Shown one piece after another: positions 14,731-24,331 of a stretch of 57,512 bases of DNA (the stretch's first letter is position 1; each line of letters begins with the position of its first letter). Both the position numbers and the translations under genes were made by a program. The DNA is from Anaerolinea sp. GTDB lineage: Bacteria > Chloroflexota > Anaerolineae > Anaerolineales > Anaerolineaceae. The DNA is taken from contig JARKPU010000039.1 of NCBI GenBank assembly GCA_029975055.1, positions 1 through 57,512 on the forward strand. The letters run 5' to 3'. The notes under the pieces are model-generated. The model ran no database searches. It was not told where the DNA came from and saw only the letters and a program-made list of their open reading frames with translations.

Positions 14731-16164
14731 TCACTTCAACAACTCCTCCAGCACCGAGCGCACCACGTTTGGGTCGGCTTTGCCGCGCATCTTGCGCATC
14801 ACCTGCCCCACAAACCAGCCCATCAGCGTCACCTTGCCGCCCCGGTAGGTGCCCACTTCCTTCGGGTTCTCGGCGAGCATTTCCCGGCATGCCGCGCGGA
14901 TCGGCTCTTCGTCGCTCACTTTGGCCAATCCCTCGGCCTCCACAATTTGCCCCGGGGCCAGCCCGCTCTCTTCCACTTTCACCAGCAAAGCCTTGCCGGT
15001 GGGCATGTTGATCGTCCCCGCATCCACCAGCTTGAGGATTTCGGCCAGGTACGCCGGCTTAAGTTTCATCTGCCCGGCAGCCAGCCCGCGCTCGTTGAGC
15101 ATGCGCAGCACCTCGTTCATCATCCAGTTCGAGACGCGCTTCGGGTCTCCGCCGTAAGCCCGCACGGCGGCTTCGTAGTAATCCGAGAGGCTGCGCTCGG
15201 CGGTGAGGATTTCAGCGTCATACTCCGGCAATCCGTACTGCTCGATGAACCGCGCCCGCCGCTCGAGCGGCAGCTCAGGGAAGCCCGCCAGGATCGCCTG
15301 CTTCCAATCCTCGTCCAGGCGCACGGGCAGCAGGTCAGGCTCGCGGAAGTAGCGGTAATCGGCTTCGGTCTCTTTCGAGCGCATCTTGCGCAGCGTGGCG
15401 CTGTCTTCGTCCCATTCCAGCGTCCAGGCTTCCACCCGCCGCCCGGCTTCCACCTCGCGCACCTGGCGCGCAATTTCGGTCTGGATGGCGTTGCGGACGG
15501 CATCGATCGAATTGACGTTCTTGATCTCCGTCTTCGGGTTGAGGTAATCGGCGCCTTTCGGCCGCACCGAGACGTTCGCATCGCAGCGCAGGTGGGCCTT
15601 CTCCATATCGCCTTCCGAGACGCCCAGCCAGCGCAGGAGCTGCCGCAGGCGGATCAGATACTGCGCCGCCTCATCCGCCGAGCGCAGGTCCGGCCCGGTG
15701 ACCATCTCCACCAGCGGCACGCCGCAGCGGTTGAAGTCGATCAACCGCCGCCCATACTCGTTCTTGGTCTTGCCGGCGTCTTCCTCCAGGTGCAGCTTGG
15801 TGATGCTCACCCGCCGCATGTAGCCTTGCGGCATGGGCAGGTCAAGGTAGCCGCCCACCGCCAGCGACATATCGTACTGCGAAATCTGGTAACCTTTGGG
15901 CAGATCGGGGTAGAAATAATTCTTCCGGTCGAAGTACGAAAGCTCTCGCAGCTGCGCGTGCATGGCCTGGGCCAGCAATACGCCCTTCTCCACCACGGCC
16001 TTGTTGAGCACCGGCAGCACGCCTGGCAGCCCGGTGCACACCGGGCAGATGTTGGTGTTCGGCGGATCCATCCACGAATCGGCCTTGCAGGAGCAGAAGA
16101 TCTTGGTGACGGTGTTGAGCTGGATGTGCGTCTCCAGCCCGATCACAGCTTCATATTCGGCCAT
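14731..16164 (-). CDS. gatB: Asp/Glu-tRNA amidotransferase subunit B
   Basis: The 477-residue product matches GatB throughout: YEAVIGLETHIQLNT at the start, zinc-site cysteines in FCSCKAD and CPVCTGLPG, the kinase-site motif KTEIKNVNS, and the C-terminal YqeY-like tail VGQVMRKMRGKADPNVV. GatB binds misacylated Glu-tRNA(Gln) or Asp-tRNA(Asn) and phosphorylates it for amidation by GatA. AGGAG precedes the ATG. gatA and gatC are not in the window, so the complex is encoded at separate loci. Confidence 0.97.
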   Translation of the reverse strand: MAEYEAVIGLETHIQLNTVTKIFCSCKADSWMDPPNTNICPVCTGLPGVLPVLNKAVVEKGVLLAQAMHAQLRELSYFDRKNYFYPDLPKGYQISQYDMSLAVGGYLDLPMPQGYMRRVSITKLHLEEDAGKTKNEYGRRLIDFNRCGVPLVEMVTGPDLRSADEAAQYLIRLRQLLRWLGVSEGDMEKAHLRCDANVSVRPKGADYLNPKTEIKNVNSIDAVRNAIQTEIARQVREVEAGRRVEAWTLEWDEDSATLRKMRSKETEADYRYFREPDLLPVRLDEDWKQAILAGFPELPLERRARFIEQYGLPEYDAEILTAERSLSDYYEAAVRAYGGDPKRVSNWMMNEVLRMLNERGLAAGQMKLKPAYLAEILKLVDAGTINMPTGKALLVKVEESGLAPGQIVEAEGLAKVSDEEPIRAACREMLAENPKEVGTYRGGKVTLMGWFVGQVMRKMRGKADPNVVRSVLEELLK

Positions 16165-16222
16165 GAATCTCCTCGGCGCCTAAAGAATATACCAGCGCGA
16201 TTATACCCTGGAAGTGCCGGGT

Positions 16223-17140
16223 TCACTTGCTCAGCAGAATCACCACCCAATCGTTGATCTTCCGCTGCTCGCGGAAGCGCAGCCCCTTCGCCTCGGCTGC
16301 CTGAATCACCCCCTCGGCCTGGTCTTCGAGAATGCCCGAGAGCACCATCGCCCCGCCCGGCTCGGCCAGCTCGGCCAGCCCCGCCTCGAACAGGCGGATG
16401 ATCACCGGCGCCAGGATGTTCGCCAGCACCAGCGGCGCAGACTTTCTGCTGAAGTTCCCCGCACGGATTTCACTCACCGAACCCAGCCCCACCTCCAGCC
16501 GCTCTAACACACCGTTGGCCGCGCCGTTCTCGCGTGTAGAGATCACCGCCGCGTTGTCGATATCCACCGCCAGGGCATGCGCCGCCCCCAGCTTGAGCGC
16601 CCCAATCGAGAGGATCCCCGAACCGCAGCCCACGTCGATCACCGCCTGGCCGGGCCGCACCACATCTTCCAGCATCGCCATGCAAAGCTGCGTGGTGGGG
16701 TGCGTGCCGGTGCCGAAAGCCATGGATGGGTCGATCTTCACCACCTCCCTGGTCTCGCCCGCCTGCGGTTCGATCCACGCCGGCAGGATGAGCAGCTTCT
16801 TGCCCACCGGGATGGGGTGATAGTGCTGCTTCCAGGCCGCCATCCAATCCTCGTCTTGAATGGCCCGGAAGCCCGGTTCGGGGATCGGCTGGATGCGCCC
16901 CAGGTAGTACAGCCCCTCGGCCACCTTCTGGCGCGTCTCCTCGATCTGCTCGTCCACCGGCAGGTAACCGTAAACCCGCACCGGGCCGTAGGGCGTGCCC
17001 TCGTCTTCCGCATCGTTATAGCGCACGTTGCTCTCCACCACCACCCCGCCCGAGACGAAGCGGCTGAGCACCTCCGAGACGGCCTCCGCCAGCTCGGGGT
17101 CAACCGTCAATGACACTTCCAGCCATTTTGCATCCGTCAT
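16223..17140 (-). CDS. prmA: Ribosomal protein L11 methyltransferase
   Basis: The product is about 305 residues from ATG 17140 (MTDAKWLEVSLTV); an in-frame upstream start at 17194 has weaker support. It shows the PrmA hallmarks FGTGTHPTTQLCM, the SAM-binding VIDVGCGSGILSIGALKLG and LVLANILAPVI. PrmA trimethylates residues of L11, whose gene lies at 1715. It is last in the hrcA-grpE-dnaK-dnaJ-prmA series, a widespread linkage, so it may be heat-induced with that operon. Confidence 0.93.
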   Translation of the reverse strand: MTDAKWLEVSLTVDPELAEAVSEVLSRFVSGGVVVESNVRYNDAEDEGTPYGPVRVYGYLPVDEQIEETRQKVAEGLYYLGRIQPIPEPGFRAIQDEDWMAAWKQHYHPIPVGKKLLILPAWIEPQAGETREVVKIDPSMAFGTGTHPTTQLCMAMLEDVVRPGQAVIDVGCGSGILSIGALKLGAAHALAVDIDNAAVISTRENGAANGVLERLEVGLGSVSEIRAGNFSRKSAPLVLANILAPVIIRLFEAGLAELAEPGGAMVLSGILEDQAEGVIQAAEAKGLRFREQRKINDWVVILLSK

Positions 17141-17329
17141 GTTCCCATCCATAGACAGGCGGGCTGCTCCCGCCCATGAGTGTTTCTTAGCCATTCAGAT
17201 AATGCCAGCCGGCAAAGCCGCGCGCACCGCCCCAGTGTTATACCCTGGTGCCCGGTCAATTGAAGTTTGATGGGCTACCTTGAGGACGATGCCCCCAAGA
17301 TAACCCATCAAAATCATTTTGATTCACCA

Positions 17330-18445
17330 CTAAAATATTTCTTTCAGACGGTCGAAGAAACTCTTCTCTTCGGGCTTCACCTCGCTGCCGAGCGTCTCGG
17401 CCAGCTGCTCGAAGAGCTTGCGCTGCTCGGGGCTGAGGCGGCTGGGCACCTCCACATTGACCAGCACCTGCTGGTCGCCGCGCCCGTTCGAGCGCAGGTG
17501 CGGCACCCCCTTGCCCTTCACCGTGAAGACCTTGCCCGGCTGCGTGCCCGGCGGGATCGTGAGCTTCACTTCCCCGTCGATCGTCGGAATTTCCACATCG
17601 GCCCCCAGCGCGGCCTGGGCCACATTGATGTTCAGATTCAGCCAGATATCATCCTGCTTGCGGTGGAAGAACTTGTGCGGCTTCACCTGCACTTCCAGGT
17701 ACAGGTTGCCGTTCGGCCCGCCAAAGGCCCCCGGCTGGCCCTCACCCGCCAGGCGGATCTGCTGGCCGTTGTCGATCCCCGCCGGCACGTTCACCGTGCG
17801 TTTGACGGTCTTGCGCTCCAGCCCGCGCCCGCGGCAGGTTTTGCACGGCGTGGCGATGACCTCACCCGAGCCGTTGCAGGTGGGGCAGGTGGTCACCTGC
17901 ACCATCGAGCCGAGGATCGTCTGGCGCACCTGGCGCACCTCGCCGCGCCCGCCGCAGGTATTGCAGCGCTGCGGCGACGTGCCCGGCTCGGCCCCGCTCC
18001 CGCGGCAGTGCGAACAGGCTTCATCGCGGGTGATCTCCACTTCTTTCTCGACGCCAAAAACCGATTCCTCGAAAGTGAGCGACAGCGTGTAGTTCAGGTC
18101 TGCGCCGCGCCGCGGCGAATTCCGCGCCCGCCGGCTGCCCATCCCGCCCATGCCAAACCCGAACAGCTCCTCGAAGATGTCCGAAAAATCCATCGTCGAG
18201 AAGTCCGGCATCCCGCCCATGCCGTTCAGCCCGGCATGTCCGTAGCGGTCATAGGCGGCGCGCTTTTCGGGGTCCGAGAGCACGGCATACGCTTCGTTGA
18301 TTTCCTTGAAGCGCTCCTCCGCGTCCTCTGCCTTGTTCACATCGGGGTGATACTGGCGCGCCAGGCTGCGGAAGGCCGATTTCAGCTCATCCGCGCTGGC
18401 GCCGCGCTGCACGCCCAATACCTCGTAATAATCTCGTTGTGCCAT
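17330..18445 (-). CDS. dnaJ: Chaperone DnaJ (Hsp40)
   Basis: The 371-residue class A J-protein has an N-terminal J domain with HPD (RQYHPDVNK, near residue 32), a Gly/Phe-rich linker (FGFGMGGMG) and four CxxCxGxG zinc repeats ([32 protein letters not shown]). The C-terminal substrate-binding beta domains follow. It delivers unfolded clients to DnaK and stimulates its ATPase. It lies 58 bases after dnaK in the CIRCE-controlled operon. Confidence 0.97.
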   Translation of the reverse strand: MAQRDYYEVLGVQRGASADELKSAFRSLARQYHPDVNKAEDAEERFKEINEAYAVLSDPEKRAAYDRYGHAGLNGMGGMPDFSTMDFSDIFEELFGFGMGGMGSRRARNSPRRGADLNYTLSLTFEESVFGVEKEVEITRDEACSHCRGSGAEPGTSPQRCNTCGGRGEVRQVRQTILGSMVQVTTCPTCNGSGEVIATPCKTCRGRGLERKTVKRTVNVPAGIDNGQQIRLAGEGQPGAFGGPNGNLYLEVQVKPHKFFHRKQDDIWLNLNINVAQAALGADVEIPTIDGEVKLTIPPGTQPGKVFTVKGKGVPHLRSNGRGDQQVLVNVEVPSRLSPEQRKLFEQLAETLGSEVKPEEKSFFDRLKEIF

Positions 18446-18503
18446 AGAACCTTATCGGGGGAAGGATGGGCCTTTCGCCGCCCATCGATCCCCCTGGGGT
18501 TAT

Positions 18504-20432
18504 TTATGCGTTCCTGAACTCGCCGTCCACCACGTTGTCGCCCGGCTCGCTGCCCGGCTGCCCCCCGCTGGGGCCGTCGCCGCCAGGCGCGCTGGGGCCG
18601 CCGCCGGGGGCGCCCGCCGCGGGGCCTTCACCCTGCTGGTACATGCTCCCGCCCAGCTTCTGGATGGTGCGCCCCAGCTCTTCGGTCAGCTTGCGGATTT
18701 CCTCCACATTATCCGTCCCCACCGCCGCGCGCAGCTTGCCCATGCCTTCTTCCACCTGGTGCTTCACCTCGGCAGGGACTTTATCGCCGTAATCGCGCAG
18801 CAGCTTTTCGCCGGTGTAGATCGTGTTATCGGCGTTGTTCTTCGCCTCGATCAACTCTTTGCGCTTGCGGTCTTCTTCGGCGTGGGCCTCGGCCTCGCGG
18901 CGCATCTTTTCGATCTCCTGCTCCGAAAGCCCCGAAGAAGCCGTGATGGTGATGTGCTGGCTGCGCCCGGTGGCTTTATCCATCGCGGTCACTTTGAGGA
19001 TGCCGTTGGCGTCGATATCGAAGGTCACTTCCACCTGCGGGATGCCCCTCGGCGCCGGAGGAATGCCATCCAGGATAAACTTGCCAAGCGATTTGTTATC
19101 CACCGCCATGGGGCGCTCGCCCTGCACCACGTGGATCTCCACCTGAGTCTGGCCGTCGGAGGCGGTCGAGAAGATCTGGCTCTTGCGGGTGGGGATGGTG
19201 GTGTTGCGCTCGATCAACGGGGTGGCCACGCCGCCCAGCGTCTCCACCGAGAGCGAGAGCGGGGTCACGTCCAGCAGGAGGATATCCTTCACCTCGCCGC
19301 CCAACACGCCCGCCTGGATGGCCGCGCCAACGGCCACCACCTCATCCGGGTTGACACCCTTGTGCGGTTCCTTGTTGAACAGCTTGCGCACGGCTTCCTG
19401 CACGGCGGGCATGCGCGTCATGCCGCCCACCAGCACCACCTCGTTGATGTCGCTCGGCTGCAGGCCGGCATCACTCAAAGCGCGGCGCACCGGGTCGAGT
19501 GATTTTTCGATCAGGTCGCCGGTCAACTGTTCGAGTCGCGAGCGGGTCATCGTCATCACCAGGTGCTTCGGGCCCGAAGCGTCGGCGGTGATGTAGGGCA
19601 GGTTGATCTCGGTCTGCATCACGGTCGAAAGCTCGATCTTGGCCTTTTCGGCGGCTTCCTTCAGGCGCTGCAAGGCCTGGCGGTCGTTGCGCAGGTCAAT
19701 CCCGTTTTCCTTCTTGAACTCGGCGATCAGGTAATCCATCACGCGGATGTCGAAATCGTCGCCGCCCAGGAAGGTATCACCGCTGGTAGAGCGCACCTGG
19801 AAGACCCCATCGCCCACGTCGAGGATGGAGATATCGAAGGTGCCGCCGCCCAGGTCATAGACCGCGATGACCTCGTTCTTTTTCTTATCCAGCCCATAGG
19901 CCAGCGAGGAGGCCGTCGGCTCGTTGATGATGCGCAGCACTTCCAACCCGGCAATTTTGCCCGCGTCTTTGGTGGCATTGCGCTGCGCGTCGTTGAAGTA
20001 AGCCGGCACGGTGATCACCGCCTGGGTCACAGGTTCGCCCAGGTAAGCCTCCGCATCCTGCTTCAGCTTGGCAAGGATCATCGCCGAAATTTCGGGCGGG
20101 GAGTACTCGCGCCCATCCAGCACCACGCGCACGTCGCCGTTGGGGGCTTTTGCCACTTTGTAGGGCACCCGGCCGAGCGTGCGCGAAACTTCCGCGTCCT
20201 CGAACTTGCGGCCCATGAAGCGCTTGATCGAGAAAATCGTGTTTTCGGGGTTGATGATGGCCTGGTTGCGGGCCGCCCGCCCGACGATGCGCTCGTGGTT
20301 TTTGTTATACGCCACCACCGACGGCACCAGGCGCTCGCCCTCTGCCGATGCAATCACCACCGGCTCGCCGCCTTGCATAACTGCTGCAACTGAATTCGTC
20401 GTACCCAGATCGATGCCAATGATTTTTCCCAT
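18504..20432 (-). CDS. dnaK: Chaperone DnaK (Hsp70)
   Basis: The 642-residue protein has the complete Hsp70 architecture. The ATPase domain starts [18 protein letters not shown] and contains [13 protein letters not shown] and [12 protein letters not shown]. The linker DVTPLSL leads to the peptide-binding domain, a helical lid, and a Gly/Pro-rich disordered tail ([19 protein letters not shown]). It folds and protects proteins together with DnaJ and GrpE. grpE lies 9 bases upstream and dnaJ downstream. Confidence 0.98.
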   Translation of the reverse strand: MGKIIGIDLGTTNSVAAVMQGGEPVVIASAEGERLVPSVVAYNKNHERIVGRAARNQAIINPENTIFSIKRFMGRKFEDAEVSRTLGRVPYKVAKAPNGDVRVVLDGREYSPPEISAMILAKLKQDAEAYLGEPVTQAVITVPAYFNDAQRNATKDAGKIAGLEVLRIINEPTASSLAYGLDKKKNEVIAVYDLGGGTFDISILDVGDGVFQVRSTSGDTFLGGDDFDIRVMDYLIAEFKKENGIDLRNDRQALQRLKEAAEKAKIELSTVMQTEINLPYITADASGPKHLVMTMTRSRLEQLTGDLIEKSLDPVRRALSDAGLQPSDINEVVLVGGMTRMPAVQEAVRKLFNKEPHKGVNPDEVVAVGAAIQAGVLGGEVKDILLLDVTPLSLSVETLGGVATPLIERNTTIPTRKSQIFSTASDGQTQVEIHVVQGERPMAVDNKSLGKFILDGIPPAPRGIPQVEVTFDIDANGILKVTAMDKATGRSQHITITASSGLSEQEIEKMRREAEAHAEEDRKRKELIEAKNNADNTIYTGEKLLRDYGDKVPAEVKHQVEEGMGKLRAAVGTDNVEEIRKLTEELGRTIQKLGGSMYQQGEGPAAGAPGGGPSAPGGDGPSGGQPGSEPGDNVVDGEFRNA

Positions 20433-20441
20433 AGAATTCTC

Positions 20442-21077
20442 CTATCGCGCGACTCGAACCCGGGCCGGGCGGATCACCCGGTCGCCGAGCGTGTAACCAT
20501 CCTGCAAAACTTCGATCACCCGGCCGCTTTCGTGGTCTTTGCTCTCTTCCATCGAGATCGCCTCGTGGCGGAGCGGGTTGAACTCTTCTTCTTCCGCCGG
20601 GATGCGCCGGATACCTTCCGCTTCGAGAATGTTCTGCAGCTTGCGGAAGATCAGGTCGATGCCGTCGGCCCAGGCCGAAACGGCCCCCTCGGTTGGGCGC
20701 ATTTTCATCGCCCGGCTGAGGTCATCCAGCACGAGCAGGTATTTCTTGATCACCTCGGCCGTGATATTCTGGCTCAGGGTGGCCTGTTCGCGGTCGATGC
20801 GCCGCTTGTAGTTCGAAAAATCGGCCCGCTCGCGCTGCCAGCCGTCAAAATACTCTTTGGCCTTGGCCTGAGCCTCTTCAAGCTCCTTTTTCAGCGCCTC
20901 GAATTCCTCCAGCGGCACGCCGGCAGGCGCTTCAGCCTCCTTCGCTTCAGCCTCCCCGGCCGGCTGGCTCTTCTTGCTGCGAATCGGCGAGATCAACTCG
21001 TCATCGGCTTCCAATTCAGGCGCCTTTTCTTCCTCCGGGCGATGAATCTCCGGTTGTTTATGTTTACGTTCGGTCAT
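20442..21077 (-). CDS. grpE: Nucleotide exchange factor GrpE
   Basis: ATG 21077, with AAGGATT 5' of it, gives 211 residues. There is a charged disordered N-terminus (about 55 residues), a long coiled coil (LEEFEALKKELEEAQAKAKE), the conserved core WQRERADFSNYKRRI, and the beta-wing PLRHEAIS...VIEVLQDGYTLGDRVIRPA. GrpE dimers release ADP from DnaK. It lies between hrcA and dnaK in the same operon. Confidence 0.95.
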   Translation of the reverse strand: MTERKHKQPEIHRPEEEKAPELEADDELISPIRSKKSQPAGEAEAKEAEAPAGVPLEEFEALKKELEEAQAKAKEYFDGWQRERADFSNYKRRIDREQATLSQNITAEVIKKYLLVLDDLSRAMKMRPTEGAVSAWADGIDLIFRKLQNILEAEGIRRIPAEEEEFNPLRHEAISMEESKDHESGRVIEVLQDGYTLGDRVIRPARVRVAR

Positions 21078-21148
21078 AATCCTTCCCCATTCGTTCATCA
21101 CTCGCCCGGCCCGGCAGGCAGGCCCCGCCGTGAACCAGGGCGTAGGTT

Positions 21149-22192
21149 TCAATTTTCATCGACCAGCGTCTCGGCAACCAAGTCGCTGAGCAGGCTGGAT
21201 AAGAAGCGCATCACCGAGATCGTCTTGCCATACGACATGCGCATCGGCCCCAAGACGCCCAGCGTGCCCGTCGCCAGGCCGGGCACCCCGTAGCGCGAAA
21301 GCACCATCGAGCTCTGGCGCAGGTCGTTCCAGGTGCCCTCGCCGCCGATGAGAACCTGCACACCGCCTACATTCCCCGTTGCAAGGACCGTGCGCGCCAG
21401 CAGGTCTTGCAGCATGGAGCGCTCTTCGAGCATGCGCAGCGCCCGCCGCGCATCTTCCGAGCTGGAAAATTCCGGTTCGGCGAGCACGTTGGCAAGGCCG
21501 TCCAGGTACACCTCGCCCGAAATGTTCGACTCAGCCCGCTCCAATTCCTCGATCAGCCAACCAAGCACGTCGCTGTCGAGGTTCGGCTGGCTGCCGCGCG
21601 ATGCGCGGATGGCATCCACGCTTTTATCCAGGAACTGCCGGGTGATGCGCTCCGCCGCAGCCGAAAGCTGCTCTTGCGAAGCCGGCTCGGAGAGGGTCAT
21701 CAGGCGCTGGCGCACTTCGCCGCCCACCATCACCATCACCATCAGCACCTGGCGCCCGCGCGTGTTGATCAACTCAAGGTGCTTCAGGCGAGGCTTTTCG
21801 GCGTGGGGGGCCGTCACCAGCGAGGCCGCGCGCGATTGGTGCGCCAGCACCGAGGCCGCCAGGCGCATCCACTGTTCCACGTCGTTGCCCATCTGGTAAA
21901 ACTGGTGGGTGATCGTCCGGCGCATCGTATCCGGCAAGACGGTTTCTTGCAGCAGCCGCCCGACGAAGTAGCGGTAACCCTCTTCGGTGGGCACGCGCCC
22001 GGCGGAGGTGTGCGGCTGGCGCAAATAGCCCATTTCGGTCAGCGCGGCCAGCTCGTTGCGCACGGTCGCCGAGCTCATGTCCAGGTTGTAGCGCTCGACC
22101 AGGTAATGCGAACCGACCGGCGAGGCGGTGCGCACATATTCGTGCACCACAAGCGCCAGCAGCACGCGTTGCCGTTCGCTCGGTTCGATCAT
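21149..22192 (-). CDS. hrcA: Heat-inducible transcription repressor HrcA
   Basis: The 347-residue product has an N-terminal winged helix (RQRVLLALVVHEYVRTASPVG, then SSATVRNELAALTEMGYL with QPHTSAGRVPTEEGYR), a GAF-like middle and a C-terminal domain ending near GTLGVLGPMRMSYGKTI. HrcA binds CIRCE and needs GroEL to stay active. ATG 22192 has GGAG 7 nt upstream and is preferred to a TTG at 22210. It is the first gene of the operon and lies 20 bases after the CIRCE. Confidence 0.96.
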   Translation of the reverse strand: MIEPSERQRVLLALVVHEYVRTASPVGSHYLVERYNLDMSSATVRNELAALTEMGYLRQPHTSAGRVPTEEGYRYFVGRLLQETVLPDTMRRTITHQFYQMGNDVEQWMRLAASVLAHQSRAASLVTAPHAEKPRLKHLELINTRGRQVLMVMVMVGGEVRQRLMTLSEPASQEQLSAAAERITRQFLDKSVDAIRASRGSQPNLDSDVLGWLIEELERAESNISGEVYLDGLANVLAEPEFSSSEDARRALRMLEERSMLQDLLARTVLATGNVGGVQVLIGGEGTWNDLRQSSMVLSRYGVPGLATGTLGVLGPMRMSYGKTISVMRFLSSLLSDLVAETLVDEN

Positions 22193-22211
22193 CGCTAACT
22201 CCGCTTTCAAA

Positions 22212-22238
22212 TTAGCACTCTCCTTGCGAGAGTGCTAA
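22212..22238. promoter_or_regulatory. CIRCE operator
   Basis: TTAGCACTC-N9-GAGTGCTAA matches the CIRCE consensus at all 18 arm positions. It lies between the promoter and the hrcA start, where HrcA blocks transcription; heat titrates GroEL and relieves repression. Confidence 0.98.
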
Positions 22239-22251
22239 CAACCCGTGTAAA

Positions 22252-22280
22252 ATCATACCATGCCTGGAATAGTGCGTCAA
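22252..22280 (-). promoter_or_regulatory. hrcA operon promoter (sigma-70)
   Basis: On the minus strand TTGACG (22275-22280) and TATGAT (22252-22257) are 17 bp apart. The CIRCE begins about 13 bases after the -10 box, so repressor and transcription start site overlap. Confidence 0.9.
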
Positions 22281-22415
22281 GCGAGGGGTGGGGACTCTTA
22301 TAGAATTCTGATAATTTGCGCGAACTGCCAGGGGATGAGACGATCAGTCAACGAGTGAAGCGGCTTTAAGCATGTTCCGGAACGCGTCCCGCTCTGCACG
22401 CATCAAATCATCCTC

Positions 22416-22868
22416 TCAGCACGCGCCGTCTTCTTTTCGCCCCAGCTCCAGCCGGTACAGGTTCGTCTCACGCTTCTTGAACCCCATGCGCTGATAGAGC
22501 CGGTTGGCGGCTTCGCGCGCCGGGCGCGAGGTGAGTTCCACAGCCCCGGCCCCCTTCTGCGCCGCCAGCGCGATGCCTGCGCGGGCGAGCGCCTCGCCCA
22601 TCCCCTGCCCGCGCGAGTGCTCGTCCACCACCACGTCCTCGATCCACGCGTGCACCCCCGCCGGCGTGCGGAACACCACCAGCGTCAGCACCCCGGCGAT
22701 GCGCCCATCTGCGCCGCGCGCCGCCAGCAGCGTGCTCGCCTGGCCGCCGACCACCTCCTCCAGCTCCTGCCTGGTCGGCGGGCTGTGTTGAGGGTTGAGC
22801 TGCGGCATCAGGCGCTCGAACGCCTCCAGCAATTCATCTGTCACGGCATCAATTCGTTCTATGTGCAT
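22416..22868 (-). CDS. GNAT family N-acetyltransferase
   Basis: The 150-residue protein starts MHIERIDAVTDELLEAFERLMPQL. It has the GNAT core IEDVVVDEHSRGQGMGEALARAGI, with the acetyl-CoA loop R-G-Q-G-M-G, and the motif B pair ELTSRPAREAANRLYQRMGF. The arrangement resembles small stand-alone GNAT enzymes with unknown substrates. Upstream lies a CT-rich repeat region with no promoter that I can define. It converges on the hrcA upstream region. Confidence 0.85.
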   Translation of the reverse strand: MHIERIDAVTDELLEAFERLMPQLNPQHSPPTRQELEEVVGGQASTLLAARGADGRIAGVLTLVVFRTPAGVHAWIEDVVVDEHSRGQGMGEALARAGIALAAQKGAGAVELTSRPAREAANRLYQRMGFKKRETNLYRLELGRKEDGAC

Positions 22869-22998
22869 TTCAACGCTTTCCGCGATCCGCTGTCAGCTGT
22901 CAGCTAAATCATCTTCCTTCGCTTCCCTTGCCCTTGCGGTTGTGCCCGGGGCATCGCGGTTCCCGATCCTTACGGCACATCCTTCTCATCTATCATAC

Positions 22999-23193
22999 CT
23001 CTTCTTCGCGCCTCTTCGCGGTTCATCCTCTCTCTTTCCCACCCTTTTCTTCTCCGTGCCCTCTGTGGTTTATTCTCTTAAAATTCATTCTTCTTCGCGT
23101 TCTTCGCGCCCTTCGCGGTTCATCCCCTTCTCTTTCCCATCTTTTTCTTCTCCGTGCCCTCCGTGCCCTCTGTGGTTCACCCTCTTCTCTTCC
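22999..23193. repeat. CT-rich imperfect tandem repeat (about 100 bp, two copies)
   Basis: Copy 1 (about 22999-23080) and copy 2 (about 23088-23193) share TTCTTCGCG units, CTTCGCGGTTCATC, CTCTTTCCCA and CTCCGTGCCCTCTGTGGTT. Copy 2 has extra 9-bp units (CGTTCTTCG and CCGTGCCCT). The CTCTGTGGTTTA wording recurs at 36345-36360. Non-coding; no gene is seen in 22869-23266. Confidence 0.75.
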
Positions 23194-23266
23194 TCTTAAT
23201 ACCCCACAAATAACATCCAAATTGTGCTACAATTCGCACGCAATTTTCACACAAGGAAGGGATCTT

Positions 23267-24265
23267 ATGAACGTTGCCATGTGGCTCAAAGCCTTACGCA
23301 TCATCCCGCGCATCAACAAAGAAGAATGGGACCGGCTGGATATCATCTCCCGCTGGCTCATCTCCACCCGCGCGGCCGTCCTCATCATGACCTTCATCTC
23401 CGCCACCATTGGCGGCCTGCTGGCCGCCCGCGACGGCCTCTTCAACTGGCTCTACTGGCTGCTGGTCGTCATCGGCCTCGTCTTTGCCCATGCCCTCAAC
23501 AACCTGCTCAACGACCTCACCGACTACGACCGCGGCGTGGACCGCGACAACTACTTCCGCACCCAATACGGCCCGCAGGCCATCCAGCAGGGGTTGATGA
23601 CCCGCCGCCAGATGCTCACCTACGCCGCCATCACCGGCCTCATCGCCCTGGCGGCCGGGGCCTACCTCGTCTGGATGCGCGGCTGGCTGGCGCTCGTCCT
23701 CCTGGCGTTGGGCGCCTTCTTCGTCTTCTTCTACACCTGGCCGCTCAAATACATCGGCCTCGGCGAGATCGCCGTCATCATCGTCTGGGGGCCGCTGATG
23801 ATCGGCGGCAGCTACTTCATCATCACCGGCCATTGGGATTGGATGGTCGTCCTGGCGGGCCTGCCCTACGCCCTGGGCACCACCACCGTCATCTACGGCA
23901 AGCATATCGACAAACTGGAAGGCGACAAGGAGAAGGGCATCCACACCCTGCCGGTGATCATCGGCGACCGGGCCGCACGCGCCAGCATCAAGGTGATGAT
24001 CGTCCTCATGTACCTGCTGGTGATCGGCCTGGTGGTCATCGGCTACTTCAGCCCATTCATGCTCATCGTCCTGGGCGCGCTCACGCTCTTCATGCCCACC
24101 TGGAAGATGCTCTCGCAGCCGCGCCCCTCACAGCCGCCCGCCGGCGCCGAGGGCTGGCCGCTCTGGTTTGTGGGGGCCGCGTTCGTCCACAACCGCCGCT
24201 ACGGGCTGCTCTTCCTGCTCGGGCTGATCTTAGACTTCGTTTACCGCCTGGTCTTCCTGCGGTAG
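23267..24265 (+). CDS. UbiA-family membrane prenyltransferase
   Basis: The 332-residue protein has about nine membrane spans and the two Asp-rich UbiA motifs: NNLLNDLTDYDRGVDRD (near residue 85, N-D-x-x-D-x-x-x-D) and DKLEGDKEKGIHTLPV (D-x-x-G-D-x-x-x-G). These bind Mg-prenyl diphosphate. The family prenylates aromatic acceptors for quinones or other lipids; a MenA-like role is possible but the acceptor cannot be told. ATG 23267 follows AAGGAAGGG, and TACAAT (23228-23233) is a plausible -10. A long open frame extending upstream runs through the CT-rich repeat and is rejected. Confidence 0.88.
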   Translation: MNVAMWLKALRIIPRINKEEWDRLDIISRWLISTRAAVLIMTFISATIGGLLAARDGLFNWLYWLLVVIGLVFAHALNNLLNDLTDYDRGVDRDNYFRTQYGPQAIQQGLMTRRQMLTYAAITGLIALAAGAYLVWMRGWLALVLLALGAFFVFFYTWPLKYIGLGEIAVIIVWGPLMIGGSYFIITGHWDWMVVLAGLPYALGTTTVIYGKHIDKLEGDKEKGIHTLPVIIGDRAARASIKVMIVLMYLLVIGLVVIGYFSPFMLIVLGALTLFMPTWKMLSQPRPSQPPAGAEGWPLWFVGAAFVHNRRYGLLFLLGLILDFVYRLVFLR

Positions 24266-24328
24266 GTTGCGCTTAATTTCGATCCAATGTGGGCTTTGCC
24301 CTGCATTGGATCGAATTAGCGCAAACCT
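24264..24328. terminator. Long imperfect inverted repeat between UbiA and GH16-like genes
   Basis: About 30-nt arms (AGGTTGCGCTTAATTTCGAT... against its near-complement) pair with three small bulges around GTGGGC-TTT-GCCC. It lies between two convergent genes and probably terminates both, although T-runs are lacking. The GTGGGC/GCCC centre resembles palindromes at 12221, 32747 and 33664. Confidence 0.65.
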
Positions 24329-24331
24329 GTG

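Noticed and set aside
22928..23266. N-terminal extension of the UbiA protein through the CT-rich region
   Set aside because: The extension is made of simple repeat sequence; ATG 23267 has a good ribosome-binding site and the known family N-terminus.
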